From Bacillota bacterium (GTDB lineage: Bacteria > Bacillota > Clostridia > Christensenellales > Aristaeellaceae), in NCBI GenBank assembly GCA_023425025.1, contig JAFADG010000022.1:1-30622 (forward strand): a stretch of DNA of 30,622 bases. The letters run 5' to 3'. Shown here one piece after another: positions 16,837-25,051 of the stretch (position 1 is its first letter; the number at the start of each line of letters is the position of its first letter). A model generated the notes under the pieces. It was not told the DNA's origin and made no database searches. It saw only the letters and a program-made list of their open reading frames with translations. The position numbers and the translations under genes are program-made.

Positions 16837-18095
16837 TTGCCGAAATCCTCTGTGTGGGCACGGAGCTCTTAATGGGACAGATCGTGAACACCAACGCCCA
16901 GTTTTTAAGCCGGCGCTTGAGCGAGCTGGGTGTCAGCTGCTACCACCATACCACCGTGGGCGATAATGATTTGCGGCTGCAGGCCGCCTACAGGCTGGCG
17001 CTGTCCCGGGCGGATGTGGTCATCACCTCCGGGGGGCTTGGCCCGACGGTGGATGATATTACCAAGCGTTCCCTGGCCAAGCTGCTAGGAAAGCCCCTGG
17101 TCCTTCGCCCCGAGGCGGAGAAAATGGTGCGGGCCCGATTCGCGGCCATGAACCGGCCCATGGCGGAAAACAATCTTTCCCAGGCCATGTTCACCGCCGA
17201 TTCCTCTGTTCTTTACAATCCCAACGGCACCGCGCCGGGGGCCATGGTGCCTGCCGGTGATAACAAAGTAGTGTTTCACCTGCCCGGCCCGCCCAATGAA
17301 CTGGAGCCGCTTTTCGACCTGCACGTGGCCCCTTGGCTTGCAAACCACGGCCACATGTGCTTTGAAAGCCGCTATGTCCGCATTTTCGGCATGGGCGAAA
17401 GCGATGTGGACGCAAAGCTTTTGGATCTGGAAGAGATGGGCAACCCCACCCTGTCCCCCTACTGCTCCCTAGGCGAGGTGCAGCTCCGGGCCACCGCCGC
17501 CGCGGCTACGCAGGAGGAAGCTTTGGCTCTGCTTCTCCCCCGGGTGGAAGAGGTCAAAGCGAGGCTTGGCGATGTGGTCTACTCCGTGGACCCGGACAAC
17601 CGGGGTTCCCTGGCGGCAAGCGCCATGGCAGCCCTATTGGAAAAGAAAATGACCGTGTCCTTTGCCGAGAGCCTGACCGGCGGCAAAGTCTGCGAGGCGC
17701 TGACGGCCATCCCCGGCGCTTCACAGGTGGTTCTGGGCGGCTTCGTGACCTATACGGACGAGATCAAAATGCGGCTTTTGCATGTGCCGCAGGAGATACT
17801 GCAGACTCATGGCGCAGTCAGCGAAGCATGCGCCAAAGCCATGGCGGAAAACGCCCGCATGATCACCGGCAGCGACCTGGCCGTGTCGGCCACAGGCTTT
17901 GCCGGGCCGGAGGGCGGCACTGACGGCGCGCCGGTAGGCACCGTATATATCGGCCTGGCCGCAAAGGACGGCACTACCTGCATGAAGCTCCGTTTTATCG
18001 GCAACAGAAGCCGCATCCGTACCCTGACCACACTGCACGCACTCAACAGCCTGCGCCTTGCGGCGCTGAATACTCCCCCTAAAATGCACTCATAA
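16833..18095 (+). CDS. cinA: CinA-family protein (competence/damage-inducible; NMN deamidase type)
   Basis: A 420-aa full-length CinA. The N-terminal molybdopterin-binding-like (COG1058) domain starts with AEILCVGTELLMGQIVNTN and has SGGLGPTVDDITK. The C-terminal nicotinamide-nucleotide amidase domain (about 255-415) has SFAESLTGGKVCEAL and AVSATGFAGPEGGTDGAPVG. It is thought to salvage pyridine nucleotides by deamidating NMN and is often co-transcribed with recA. ATG 16833 follows GGAGG (16821-16825) and overlaps the pgsA stop (ATGA); the longer frame from 16770 lies inside pgsA. Confidence 0.95.
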   Translation: MIAEILCVGTELLMGQIVNTNAQFLSRRLSELGVSCYHHTTVGDNDLRLQAAYRLALSRADVVITSGGLGPTVDDITKRSLAKLLGKPLVLRPEAEKMVRARFAAMNRPMAENNLSQAMFTADSSVLYNPNGTAPGAMVPAGDNKVVFHLPGPPNELEPLFDLHVAPWLANHGHMCFESRYVRIFGMGESDVDAKLLDLEEMGNPTLSPYCSLGEVQLRATAAAATQEEALALLLPRVEEVKARLGDVVYSVDPDNRGSLAASAMAALLEKKMTVSFAESLTGGKVCEALTAIPGASQVVLGGFVTYTDEIKMRLLHVPQEILQTHGAVSEACAKAMAENARMITGSDLAVSATGFAGPEGGTDGAPVGTVYIGLAAKDGTTCMKLRFIGNRSRIRTLTTLHALNSLRLAALNTPPKMHS

Positions 18096-18113
18096 AGAAA
18101 GGCAGGCTTACAA

Positions 18114-19217
18114 ATGGCTAAGAAAGAAGTGCCCGAAAAGAAAGAAAGAACTCCTGCGTCCGCCCAGCAGGAAGAAAAGCTCCGCGCCCTGGAATCGGCG
18201 CTTAGCTCCTTGGACAAGCAGTATGGCAAAGGCACCGTGATGAAGCTGGGCGATTCCGCCCGCAGCGGCGGTATTGCCGTCGTCCCCACCGGCTGCCTGG
18301 ATCTGGACCTGGCCCTTGGCGTGGGTGGCATCCCGAGGGGCCGGATCGTGGAAATCTTTGGACCGGAATCCTCCGGTAAGACCACCGTCGCCCTGCACAT
18401 CGTGGCCGAAGCCCAGCGCATCGGCGGCATCGCCGCCTTTGTGGATGCCGAGCATGCCCTGGACCCCAACTATGCCAAGCGGCTTGGCGTAAACATCGAC
18501 GACCTGTACATTTCCCAGCCCGACACCGGCGAGCAGGCGCTGGAGATCGTCGAGGCGCTGGTACGTTCCGGGGCCATCGATATCGTGGTCATCGACTCCG
18601 TGGCGGCGCTGGTGCCCAAGGCGGAAATCGACGGCGAAATGGGCGACAGCTTCGTGGGCCTGCAGGCCCGTCTCATGAGCCAGGCGCTGCGCAAGCTGGC
18701 CGGCGTCATCTCCAAGACCAATGCCATCGCCATCTTTATCAACCAGCTGCGCGAAAAAGTGGGCGTCATGTACGGCAACCCGGAAACCACCCCCGGCGGG
18801 CGGGCGCTGAAGTTCTATGCCAGCGTGCGCCTGGACGTGCGCAAGGGCGAGCAGTTGAAGGTCGGCGCGGAGGTGATCGGCAACCGCACCAAGGTCAAAG
18901 TGGTCAAAAACAAGGTGGCGCCGCCCTTTAGAATCTGCGAATTTGACATGATCTTCGGCCAGGGCATCAGCCGCGAAGGCTCGCTGCTGGATATGGCCGT
19001 GACCCGGGACATCATTCACAAGAGCGGCGCGTGGTTCAGCTACAACGACCAGCGCATCGGCCAGGGCCGCGAAAGCGCCAAGCAGTATTTGAAGGACAAT
19101 CCGGAGATTGCCAGAGAAATCGATGCCGCCATCCGCAAGGAGATAATGAGCGCCTCCACCGCTGTTACGACAGACGTTTCGGAGGATGACGACCCCGCGT
19201 TGCTGGATGAGGAATAA
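18114..19217 (+). CDS. recA: Recombinase RecA
   Basis: A 367-aa homologous-recombination and SOS coprotease ATPase. Walker A GPESSGKT is at 83-90; Walker B IDIVVIDSVAAL and the L2-region FINQLREKVGVMYGNPETTPGG follow. The C-terminus is acidic (DVSEDDDPALLDEE), as usual. The N-terminal extension rich in Lys/Glu is slightly longer than in E. coli. It follows cinA by 18 bp and ends before a GC-rich hairpin. No recX is adjacent and no clear SOS box is visible just upstream, consistent with read-through from the rimO promoter. Confidence 0.98.
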   Translation: MAKKEVPEKKERTPASAQQEEKLRALESALSSLDKQYGKGTVMKLGDSARSGGIAVVPTGCLDLDLALGVGGIPRGRIVEIFGPESSGKTTVALHIVAEAQRIGGIAAFVDAEHALDPNYAKRLGVNIDDLYISQPDTGEQALEIVEALVRSGAIDIVVIDSVAALVPKAEIDGEMGDSFVGLQARLMSQALRKLAGVISKTNAIAIFINQLREKVGVMYGNPETTPGGRALKFYASVRLDVRKGEQLKVGAEVIGNRTKVKVVKNKVAPPFRICEFDMIFGQGISREGSLLDMAVTRDIIHKSGAWFSYNDQRIGQGRESAKQYLKDNPEIAREIDAAIRKEIMSASTAVTTDVSEDDDPALLDEE

Positions 19218-19233
19218 TACGCTATAACACATG

Positions 19234-19260
19234 GACGGCGGCTTAACAGCCGCCGTCTTC
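19234..19260 (+). terminator. Hairpin after recA
   Basis: GACGGCGGC (19234-19242) pairs perfectly with GCCGCCGTC (19249-19257) around TTAACA. Only a weak TTCC tail follows, so termination may be partial and the VOC gene 24 bp downstream may be reached by read-through. Confidence 0.6.
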
Positions 19261-19280
19261 CAACACGAGGAGGAATCTGT

Positions 19281-19667
19281 ATGAAGGAAGCCCCCGTTAA
19301 AATCGGCATGTTCGCACTGATCGTCGATTGCAGGGGCCCAAAGACGCTAAGCGCGTTTTACAGTGATCTGCTGGGCTGGAACCTGGTGTTTGAAGACGCG
19401 GACTGGAGTTCCATTCTCTCGCCCGAAGGTTTCCGGATCGCGTTTCAAAAGACGGATGAATACGCTCCCCCCGTATGGCCCGGCGAAGCAGGCAAACCGG
19501 GACAGATGATGCACCTGGATTTCCAGACCAAGGACCACGAAGCGGCTGTCCGGCACGCGCTGAGTCTCGGCGCGAAGAAAACGCCGGAGCAGTTTTACGG
19601 CGACGGCTGCGTTACCATGCTGGACCCGGAAGGACACCCGTTTTGCATACTCCGGGAAGAGCACTGA
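19281..19667 (+). CDS. VOC-family (glyoxalase/bleomycin-resistance-like) protein
   Basis: A 128-aa vicinal-oxygen-chelate fold protein of two beta-alpha-beta-beta-beta modules. Module one holds ALIVDCRGPKTLSAFYSDLLGW. Module two begins MMHLDFQTKDHEAAVRHALSLGA and ends VTMLDPEGHPFCIL, typical of the family. Metal ligands are not certain; the first module lacks an obvious His. A good AGGAGG site precedes ATG 19281. It may be a small-molecule lyase, dioxygenase or binding/resistance protein. It is not normally part of the recA-rny region, so it looks like a lineage-specific insertion. Confidence 0.88.
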   Translation: MKEAPVKIGMFALIVDCRGPKTLSAFYSDLLGWNLVFEDADWSSILSPEGFRIAFQKTDEYAPPVWPGEAGKPGQMMHLDFQTKDHEAAVRHALSLGAKKTPEQFYGDGCVTMLDPEGHPFCILREEH

Positions 19668-19687
19668 GGCGGAAGCAAAACATGAGT

Positions 19688-19713
19688 AAAAGGCAGCCAT
19701 GCGGCTGCCTTTT
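19688..19713. terminator. Bidirectional terminator between VOC and SH3b genes
   Basis: AAAAGGCAGCC (19688-19698) pairs perfectly with GGCTGCCTTTT (19703-19713) around ATGC. The stem has an A-run on one side and a T-run on the other, so it can serve both convergent genes. Confidence 0.9.
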
Positions 19714-19747
19714 GCTCATGGATGCCCTTGCACGCTTGTGCCCATTA

Positions 19748-20440
19748 TCAATACGTCACGTCCGCCATCTTCACATACGCGATGGCATCCTTATAGCGGA
19801 TCACATGCCAATCCCCGTCAGAGCCGAGAATTTCCACCGCGGCGCCTACGCTCAGTGTCTGAACGGAGGACCAGCTGGTGCCGGGGCCTGTGCGGGTTGT
19901 GGTCCGCTTGACGACTGTGCCGGCTGTAGAAGCCGTGGAGGCCCAGGCCGCCAATTCCTCATCCAGCCAAATCTTGGCAGACTTGGGGATGGAAGCCGCG
20001 GCTTCCCGAAGGCTGACGACCCAGTATCTGTCCAACTGGGCGATAACCGTGAGCCTCGTATACTTGCTCAGCGACCCAACCCGCTTGCTGTCGGAGGATG
20101 GATACGCCAGCGCCGTTGTGCTGCTGTTTCTCAGCGTGATGTGCATCGGGTTTTCCACCACGTAATAGCTGAGCACCCAGCCGTTGACGATCTCCATGGT
20201 TTTGGGGTCGGTATAGGCAATATACAGATATTGCTCCCACCGGTCCAGTATTTGAAACGTATCGCCGTTTTCCAGGCTTCTGATCGTTGCCGAGCTTGTA
20301 GAATGGTCGGCCCGTACCGATACGTTCTGACTGATCACCTCGCCCGTTTCCACAGGCACAGGCTCCGCCAGCGCCGGCATGGCTGATACAAGGATCACCA
20401 CTGCCAGCAGCGCCGCAGTCAAAGCCACCTTTTTGCACAT
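19748..20440 (-). CDS. Secreted SH3b-domain protein
   Basis: A 230-aa protein with a Sec signal peptide (MCKK, hydrophobic core, likely cleavage after ALA near residue 25). At least two SH3-like modules are visible: one near residues 33-95 (NVSVRADHSTSSATIRSLENGD, closing GWVLSYYVVE) and one at the C-terminus (TTTRTGPGTSWSSVQTLSVG, closing AYVKMADVTY). The middle (98-165) may be a third, diverged module. No catalytic domain or anchor is seen. AAGGAGGG precedes the ATG. Like the five-repeat protein at 6925-8220 it probably binds the cell wall, but the two share only domain type. Confidence 0.85.
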   Translation of the reverse strand: MCKKVALTAALLAVVILVSAMPALAEPVPVETGEVISQNVSVRADHSTSSATIRSLENGDTFQILDRWEQYLYIAYTDPKTMEIVNGWVLSYYVVENPMHITLRNSSTTALAYPSSDSKRVGSLSKYTRLTVIAQLDRYWVVSLREAAASIPKSAKIWLDEELAAWASTASTAGTVVKRTTTRTGPGTSWSSVQTLSVGAAVEILGSDGDWHVIRYKDAIAYVKMADVTY

Positions 20441-20471
20441 GGTATTCCCTCCTTTATGATAACCAAAGTCG

Positions 20472-20500
20472 ATTCAAGCACGATATCCCAACATTGTCAG
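20472..20500 (-). promoter_or_regulatory. Candidate promoter of the secreted SH3b gene
   Basis: On the minus strand CTGACA (20500-20495) and TTGAAT (20477-20472) are separated by 17 bp, about 30 bp upstream of the start codon. Bases 20500-20660 beyond it show nothing clear. Confidence 0.35.
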
Positions 20501-20661
20501 GATATACCCATATAACGTTTCTACGAACCCGGGCATTGCCCAACGCAAAAAAATATTCCATGGCCGCGCCGCGCAGGAATAATTTGGCCGGCTTTTCGCA
20601 ACCTATTTATGCAAACTGCCTCTACTTGAAGCTTGTTTTGCTCTCAATGGAACAATTTTGC

Positions 20662-20690
20662 TTGACAGATTGGATACAGCCCGTTACAAT
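20662..20690 (+). promoter_or_regulatory. Strong promoter of the rny leader
   Basis: A perfect TTGACA (20662-20667) and TACAAT (20685-20690) are separated by exactly 17 bp. It points toward rny, but the rny start codon is about 450 bp away, so it makes a long leader or a separate small RNA. Confidence 0.85.
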
Positions 20691-20696
20691 GATTAT

Positions 20697-21149
20697 GATC
20701 GGCTGAAAAGGCATTTCCTCTGCCAAGTTTCCCCGAAATGCCTGTGCTGTTTTTCGTATAAAGCAACCATTCCTTTTCTTCTCCGTTTCGGGGTAATCTT
20801 TGACCCCGGCGCGGTTTGTATGGAAGAGCAGACTGTGGCAGGATTCAAAAGCGGACGCCGCCTGGCGCGCCGCGTTGGCCAAACCTTAGGGTGCGGCGCT
20901 GATTTTCCGCAGCCTGATGTCGGCATAGCAGCAAAATGGCGAATGCCCAGGCATTCCCGTTTATGTGGATATTGTGTCGGGCGGTTTTCCCGGCGCATGC
21001 AGTTGTTCGAATCGACCAGCAAACAGTTGAATTCATGTTGCTCGAAAAAACAGCCAGCCGTGCAGGAAATTTCCTGTGCGGCTTTCGTCGTTCCCAACCA
21101 TCCTTGGAATCGAGCATAGAAAAATCGAAAAAGTGAGGAGGAGACCCAT
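20697..21149 (+). promoter_or_regulatory. Long structured leader of rny (or independent small RNA)
   Basis: About 450 nt with no supported gene. Helix A:B pairs AGGCATTTC (20709-20717) with GAAATGCCT (20735-20743) and is followed by five T (20750-20754), like an early terminator. The CCCCGAAAT part of B (20731-20739) can instead pair with GTTTCGGGG (20785-20793), which also overlaps hairpin C:D (20788-20794 with 20803-20809, loop of 8). Further hairpins are GAATGCC/GGCATTC (20941-20956) and CAGGAAATTTCCTG (21063-21076). Open frames on both strands lack ribosome binding sites. It does not match any RNA class I can recognise. Confidence 0.4.
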
Positions 21150-22691
21150 TTGGACTGGCTATGGATCCTACTGGCCGCCATTGTCGCGGCGGCTATCGGC
21201 CTGGCGGCAGGCTATCTCTACCGGAAAAACGCTGCCGAGAAAAAGATCGGCCGTGCTGAAGAATACGCCAAAAACCTGCTTGACGACGCCATGCGCAAGG
21301 CGGACGATAAGAAAAAAGAAACCGTTCTGGAAGCCAAAGAGGAAGTCTTAAAGCTCAAGACCGAACTGGACAAAGAGATCAGGGACAGACGGAACGAGCT
21401 GCAGCGCGCCGAGCGCCGTGTCATCCAGCGGGAAGAAACCCTGGACAAGAAACTCGATAACCTGGAGGCCCGGGAAGAAGGTCTCAACAAAAAGCAAACG
21501 CAGATTCAAAAGATTCAGGAAGAAGCCGAAGAATACCACGGCCGCCAATTTTCAGAACTGGAACGCATCGCCGGCATGACCCAGGACGAGGCCCGGCAGA
21601 TGCTGACAGACCGCATCCAGAAGGATGCCTTCCATGACGCCGCCGCCATGGTGCGTGAAATCGAAAGCCGCGCCAAGGAAGAAGGCGACAAAAAGGCCCG
21701 CAATATCGTCGCCCTGGCGATCCAAAAGTGCGCCGCGGACCACGTGGCTGAAAGTACCGTGTCCGTGATCACCCTGCCCAACGATGACATGAAGGGCCGC
21801 ATCATCGGCCGCGAAGGCCGCAACATCCGCGCGCTGGAAACAGCCACGGGCGTCGACCTGATCATTGATGATACCCCCGAGGCCGTGATCGTATCCGCCT
21901 TTGACCCCGTGCGCCGGGAAGTGGCCCGGATTGCCGTGGAAAAGCTGATCATGGACGGCCGCATCCACCCCGCCCGCATTGAGGAAATGGTGGAGAAGGC
22001 CCGCAAGGAAGTAGACAACCAGATCCGGGAGGCCGGCGAACAGGCCGTGTTTGAAACCAACCAGCACGGCATTCACCACGAGCTGGTCAAAATCCTGGGC
22101 CGTTTGAAATACCGCACCAGCTACGGCCAGAACGTACTGAAGCATTCCATCGAAGTATCCCACCTGGCCGGCCTGATGGCGGCGGAGCTGGGCGCTGATG
22201 TAGCGCTGGCCAAGCGCGCAGGACTTCTGCACGATATCGGCAAGGCAGTGGACCACGAGCAGGAAGGCACCCATGTGACCATCGGCGGCGAGCTGGCCCG
22301 CAAGTACCGGGAAAGCCCCGATGTAATCCACGCCATCCTGGCCCATCACAACGATGTGGAACCCCAAACCATCGAGGCCGTGCTGGTACAGGCCGCCGAC
22401 GCGATTTCCGCCGCCCGCCCCGGCGCCCGCCGCGAATCGCTGGAGAACTACATCAAGCGCCTGGAGAAGCTGGAGGAAATCGCCAACTCCTTCACCGGCG
22501 TGGAAAAGTGCTTTGCCATCCAGTCCGGCCGCGAAGTGCGCATCATGGTCAAGCCCGACGATGTCACAGACGAGGGCACGAAGGTATTGGCCAAGGAAAT
22601 CGCCAAGCGGATCGAAAAGGAGCTGGAATATCCCGGCCAGATCCGCGTAAACGTGATCCGGGAAACCAGGAGCACCGAATTCGCCAAGTAA
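21150..22691 (+). CDS. rny: Ribonuclease Y
   Basis: A 513-aa membrane-anchored endoribonuclease that initiates mRNA decay in Bacillota. There is one N-terminal transmembrane helix (WLWILLAAIVAAAIGLAAGY), then a long charged coiled coil (about 30-190). A KH domain follows, with GRIIGREGRNIRALETATG. The HD domain has HSIEVSHLAGLM and LLHDIGKAVD. Length fits the family (about 520). The start is TTG at 21150, placed about 8 bases after AGGAGG; no in-frame ATG exists nearby and the first residues are needed for the membrane helix. It sits downstream of recA as in many Bacillota, but separated by two inserted genes and a long leader. Confidence 0.96.
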   Translation: MDWLWILLAAIVAAAIGLAAGYLYRKNAAEKKIGRAEEYAKNLLDDAMRKADDKKKETVLEAKEEVLKLKTELDKEIRDRRNELQRAERRVIQREETLDKKLDNLEAREEGLNKKQTQIQKIQEEAEEYHGRQFSELERIAGMTQDEARQMLTDRIQKDAFHDAAAMVREIESRAKEEGDKKARNIVALAIQKCAADHVAESTVSVITLPNDDMKGRIIGREGRNIRALETATGVDLIIDDTPEAVIVSAFDPVRREVARIAVEKLIMDGRIHPARIEEMVEKARKEVDNQIREAGEQAVFETNQHGIHHELVKILGRLKYRTSYGQNVLKHSIEVSHLAGLMAAELGADVALAKRAGLLHDIGKAVDHEQEGTHVTIGGELARKYRESPDVIHAILAHHNDVEPQTIEAVLVQAADAISAARPGARRESLENYIKRLEKLEEIANSFTGVEKCFAIQSGREVRIMVKPDDVTDEGTKVLAKEIAKRIEKELEYPGQIRVNVIRETRSTEFAK

Positions 22692-22710
22692 TCATACATA
22701 AGTTCAAAAT

Positions 22711-22740
22711 AAGCCGGAGAGCAAGTGCTTTCCGGCTTTT
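22711..22740 (+). terminator. Intrinsic terminator after rny
   Basis: AAGCCGGAGAGC (22711-22722) pairs with GCTTTCCGGCTT (22727-22738) around AAGT, with a short T-run. Confidence 0.88.
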
Positions 22741-22810
22741 AAAATGCCTTTGACATATGATTCATCGCTGAAACCGCAGCTTTATTAGGAGCATGTATTG
22801 CAAAAGCTCC

Positions 22811-22957
22811 AACTGCGTCATCCTGAATGAAGTGAGGGATCTTGCTTTGTCATGCTGCCTAAAGATCCTTCGTCACTGCTTCCATCTGGCTCAATCGGCG
22901 CATTACTCGCTAACCAATCCTCAGTCAGCTTCGCTGACAGCTCCTTTCAAAAGGAGC
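22811..22957. repeat. Non-coding repeat-like hairpin elements
   Basis: Two elements are seen. One (about 22811-22876) pairs AGTGAGGGATCTT (22831-22843) with the region AAGATCCTTCGTCACT (22862-22877). The other combines GTCAGC-TTC-GCTGAC (22924-22938) with CTCCTTTCAAAAGGAG (22941-22956). Both look like dispersed intergenic repeats I recall from gut Clostridia. Only single copies are in this window, so repetition is not shown here. Confidence 0.5.
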
Positions 22958-22972
22958 CTTGCTCGTACTGCT

Positions 22973-23107
22973 TGTTTCAAAGCTCATGCCGTCAAAGAAT
23001 TGGGGATGAATCAGCGTCTTTGATTTTTGATACGTCATCAAATCGTCGCACATATCCTTGACCAGATGCGCATTTTCAACTGACGGCGCTTCATAATGGA
23101 TTCCCAT
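22973..23107 (-). pseudogene. Truncated GNAT acetyltransferase remnant
   Basis: Minus-strand frame with GGAGG five bases before ATG 23107. About 45 residues resemble the N-terminus of a GNAT acetyltransferase: an acidic VENAHLVKDMCDDLM helix followed by YQKSKTLIHPQFFDGMSFET. The next residues are encoded by the repeat at 22924-22957, where homology ends and the frame soon closes. The rest of the enzyme, including the acetyl-CoA motif, is missing. It is best read as a gene cut by a repeat insertion or deletion. Confidence 0.55.
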
Positions 23108-23157
23108 GGTATCCTCCATGGTGTTCAATCACGCTTCCATGGCTGGGATGATCTTTT

Positions 23158-23285
23158 GGCTTCCCCTTTCAAAGGAAGCTGCCACCGATGGTGACAGATG
23201 AGGTGGTTTTGCCGAAATACAGCTTTTTCTTAAGAAAGCACCTCATCCGGCGCTACGCGCCACCTTCCCTTAGTAGGGGAAGGCC
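23158..23285. repeat. 128-bp MITE-like palindromic element
   Basis: The ends are imperfect inverted repeats: GGCTTCCCCT at 23158-23167 and AGGGGAAGGCC at 23275-23285. Inside, GATGAGGTG (23197-23205) pairs with CACCTCATC (23239-23247), and GGCGC-TAC-GCGCC (23249-23261) forms a tight hairpin. No coding capacity is seen. The layout fits a miniature mobile or palindromic intergenic element; it lies in a 632-bp gap with the other repeats and the GNAT remnant. Confidence 0.6.
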
Positions 23286-23323
23286 CTGCGTCCATTTGCA
23301 AATGAGAAGCAATCCACTGCCTG

Positions 23324-24493
23324 TCAGCGGGCAACGAGGCACACCGCTTGCGCGCTGATGCCCTTTTCCTCGCCTTCAAAGCCTAACCGCTCAGTGGTGG
23401 TTGCTTTGACATTCACGCAATCCAGCGGGATTTCCAATGCCTTTGCGACATTTTCCCGCATGGCCCCGATATGAGGCGCAAGCTTGGGCCGCTGGGCAAC
23501 GATGGTTATATCCGCGTTGACAACTGAATAACCCATATCCTGCAGCAGCTTCACCACATGCTCCAGCAGCAAAAGGGACGATATGCCTTTGTATTTGGCA
23601 TCGCTGTCGGGAAAATGCTTGCCGATATCCCCCAGCGCGGCCGCCCCCAGCAGGGCATCCGACAGCGCGTGCAGCGCCACATCGGCGTCGCTATGGCCCA
23701 GCAAACCCCTTTCATGGGGGATTTCCACCCCGCACAGGATCAGTTTTCGCCCTGGCACCAGTTGGTGCACATCATAACCCTGTCCAATCCGCATAACGGA
23801 ATGATCCCCCCCGTTGACGCGCCTTAATACCGCTTCCGCCAGGGAAAGGTCTTCAGGCGTGGTGATCTTTAAATTGTCATAGCTGCCCTGCGTCAATTGG
23901 ACTGGAATGCCCAGCGCTTCCGCCAGGGCGGCGTCGTCGGTAGCGACAAGGCCCTTTTCCTTTGCCTGCGCGTGGGCAGCAGCGAGGATACTTTTCCTAA
24001 AGCCCTGGGGCGTCTGCACCGCCCGAAGACAAGACCGGTCCGGCGTAGAAAGCACCCGGTCTTCCCCATCCACCTGCTTGATGGTGTCCTTCACCGGCAC
24101 GGCGGCCACGCCTGTGCCCTGTTCCCGGGCAGAATCGATCACCCGCTTGATCACATCCCGGCTGACAAGGGGCCGCGCCGCATCGTGGATGAGAAGAATG
24201 GCCTCCTCTTTGGAAAGGCGGCTCAGTCCGTTTGAAACGGAATCCTGCCGCTGGGCGCCGCCATAAGCAAAGGCGGTCACGGCGCACAGAAGACCATGGG
24301 CGGCAAGAAGTTCCTTGACCCTTTGTTCTTCTTCCGGCTTGATGACCAGCACCAGCGCGTCGCATAGGCCGGCAAAGGCTATCACGCTGCGGCAGAGCAC
24401 CGGAATGCCCTTAAGGGGCAGAAATACCTTGTTCTCGTCTGCCTGCATGCGCCGGCCGCTGCCGGCCGCCAGCAATACCGCTTCTATCCGCAT
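23324..24493 (-). CDS. ispDF: Bifunctional IspD-IspF (MEP pathway) enzyme
   Basis: A 389-aa fusion of 2-C-methyl-D-erythritol 4-phosphate cytidylyltransferase and 2-C-methyl-D-erythritol 2,4-cyclodiphosphate synthase, steps 3 and 5 of isoprenoid precursor synthesis. IspD (about 1-225) shows VLLAAGSGRRM, IHDAARPLVS and the late DNLKITTPEDL. IspF (about 232-389) shows RIGQGYDVHQL with the metal D-x-H, LLGHSDADVALHALSDALLGA, GDIGKHFPDSD, and ATTTERLGFEGEEKGI. ATG 24493 is favoured by GGAGAAGGA just upstream; ATG 24508 overlaps the rqcP stop by one base and is the alternative. IspE, the intermediate step, must be elsewhere. Confidence 0.93.
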   Translation of the reverse strand: MRIEAVLLAAGSGRRMQADENKVFLPLKGIPVLCRSVIAFAGLCDALVLVIKPEEEQRVKELLAAHGLLCAVTAFAYGGAQRQDSVSNGLSRLSKEEAILLIHDAARPLVSRDVIKRVIDSAREQGTGVAAVPVKDTIKQVDGEDRVLSTPDRSCLRAVQTPQGFRKSILAAAHAQAKEKGLVATDDAALAEALGIPVQLTQGSYDNLKITTPEDLSLAEAVLRRVNGGDHSVMRIGQGYDVHQLVPGRKLILCGVEIPHERGLLGHSDADVALHALSDALLGAAALGDIGKHFPDSDAKYKGISSLLLLEHVVKLLQDMGYSVVNADITIVAQRPKLAPHIGAMRENVAKALEIPLDCVNVKATTTERLGFEGEEKGISAQAVCLVAR

Positions 24494-24507
24494 GGCGTCC
24501 TTCTCCA

Positions 24508-24780
24508 TCAGTTCCGCTCCCGAGCGACGGTTTCATCCTCCTGGAGCACCTTGTACATGAGCGCCGCGCCTTCCTTGCGCACATGCTCCAGAATGGATAC
24601 GATTTCATACCTGCCATATTTATCGCCAAAGCGGATTTCCAGCAGGTCGCCTTCCTTGACTTCAGCGCCGGGTTTTGCGGTCTTTCCGTTTAAGGATACG
24701 CGGCCGCCGGCGCAGGCCTCGTTGGCCACCGTGCGCCGTTTGATGATGCGGGATACTTTCAAATATTTGTCCAGTCGCAT
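24508..24780 (-). CDS. rqcP: S4-domain RNA-binding protein RqcP (YabO)
   Basis: A 90-aa S4-domain protein. MRLDKYLKVSRIIKRRTVANEAC is the typical S4 start, with GGRVSLNGKTAKPG and VKEGDLLEIRFG behind it. In Bacillus the 86-aa YabO/RqcP partners with RqcH in adding C-terminal Ala tails on stalled 50S-bound peptides. The gene lies downstream of yabN-type mazG and hup, matching the Bacillus spoVT-yabM-yabN-yabO order except for the hup insertion. AGAGG is seven bases before the start. The heat-shock Hsp15 paralogue is the alternative, but context favours RqcP. Confidence 0.9.
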   Translation of the reverse strand: MRLDKYLKVSRIIKRRTVANEACAGGRVSLNGKTAKPGAEVKEGDLLEIRFGDKYGRYEIVSILEHVRKEGAALMYKVLQEDETVARERN

Positions 24781-24836
24781 GGGGTACCTCTCATTTTTTT
24801 GTTTTCAGATAAAACCATTGTAAATCAAATATGGAT

Positions 24837-24880
24837 CAGCATGATGCTGTTATTCGGGCGATTGATAATCGCCCCTACGG
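24837..24880. repeat. Small hairpin repeat between hup and rqcP
   Basis: CAGCAT/ATGCTG (24837-24849) is followed by GGGCGATT (24856-24863) pairing with AATCGCCC (24867-24874) and then CTACGG. The GGGCGATT...AATCGCCCCTACG pattern is a repeat type I recall from many bacterial intergenic regions. The rest of the 349-bp gap (24880-25050) holds a GTGAGC/GCTCAC palindrome near 24975 but no gene I can support. Confidence 0.5.
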
Positions 24881-25051
24881 CTTCAAAGAATATGCTGGCT
24901 TTTCTTCCGGCTCACATATTCACCGGCAGCAGGATTTGCGGAGTCAACATTCTTTGCACAATTCGCCGGCCGTGAGCACAGCTCACAAGTGAATCGCGCA
25001 AAGACTCGGGAAAATAATCCCGTCCTTTTCCCAAAATGAGCGCAAGCATCC

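Noticed and set aside
21001..21018. TTCGAAT resembling a tRNA T-loop
   Set aside because: Only four pairs flank it, and no acceptor stem, anticodon arm or D arm can be assembled around it.
20658..21119. Long open frames on both strands upstream of rny (153 and 162 residues)
   Set aside because: No ribosome binding sites, Cys/Arg-rich sequence without recognisable domains, and they overlap the structured leader.
20697..21149. Known RNAs (6S, RNase P, SRP, tmRNA) in the rny leader
   Set aside because: I looked for RNase P core motifs, an SRP tetraloop helix and a tmRNA tRNA-like end and found none; the 6S architecture could not be confirmed by eye.
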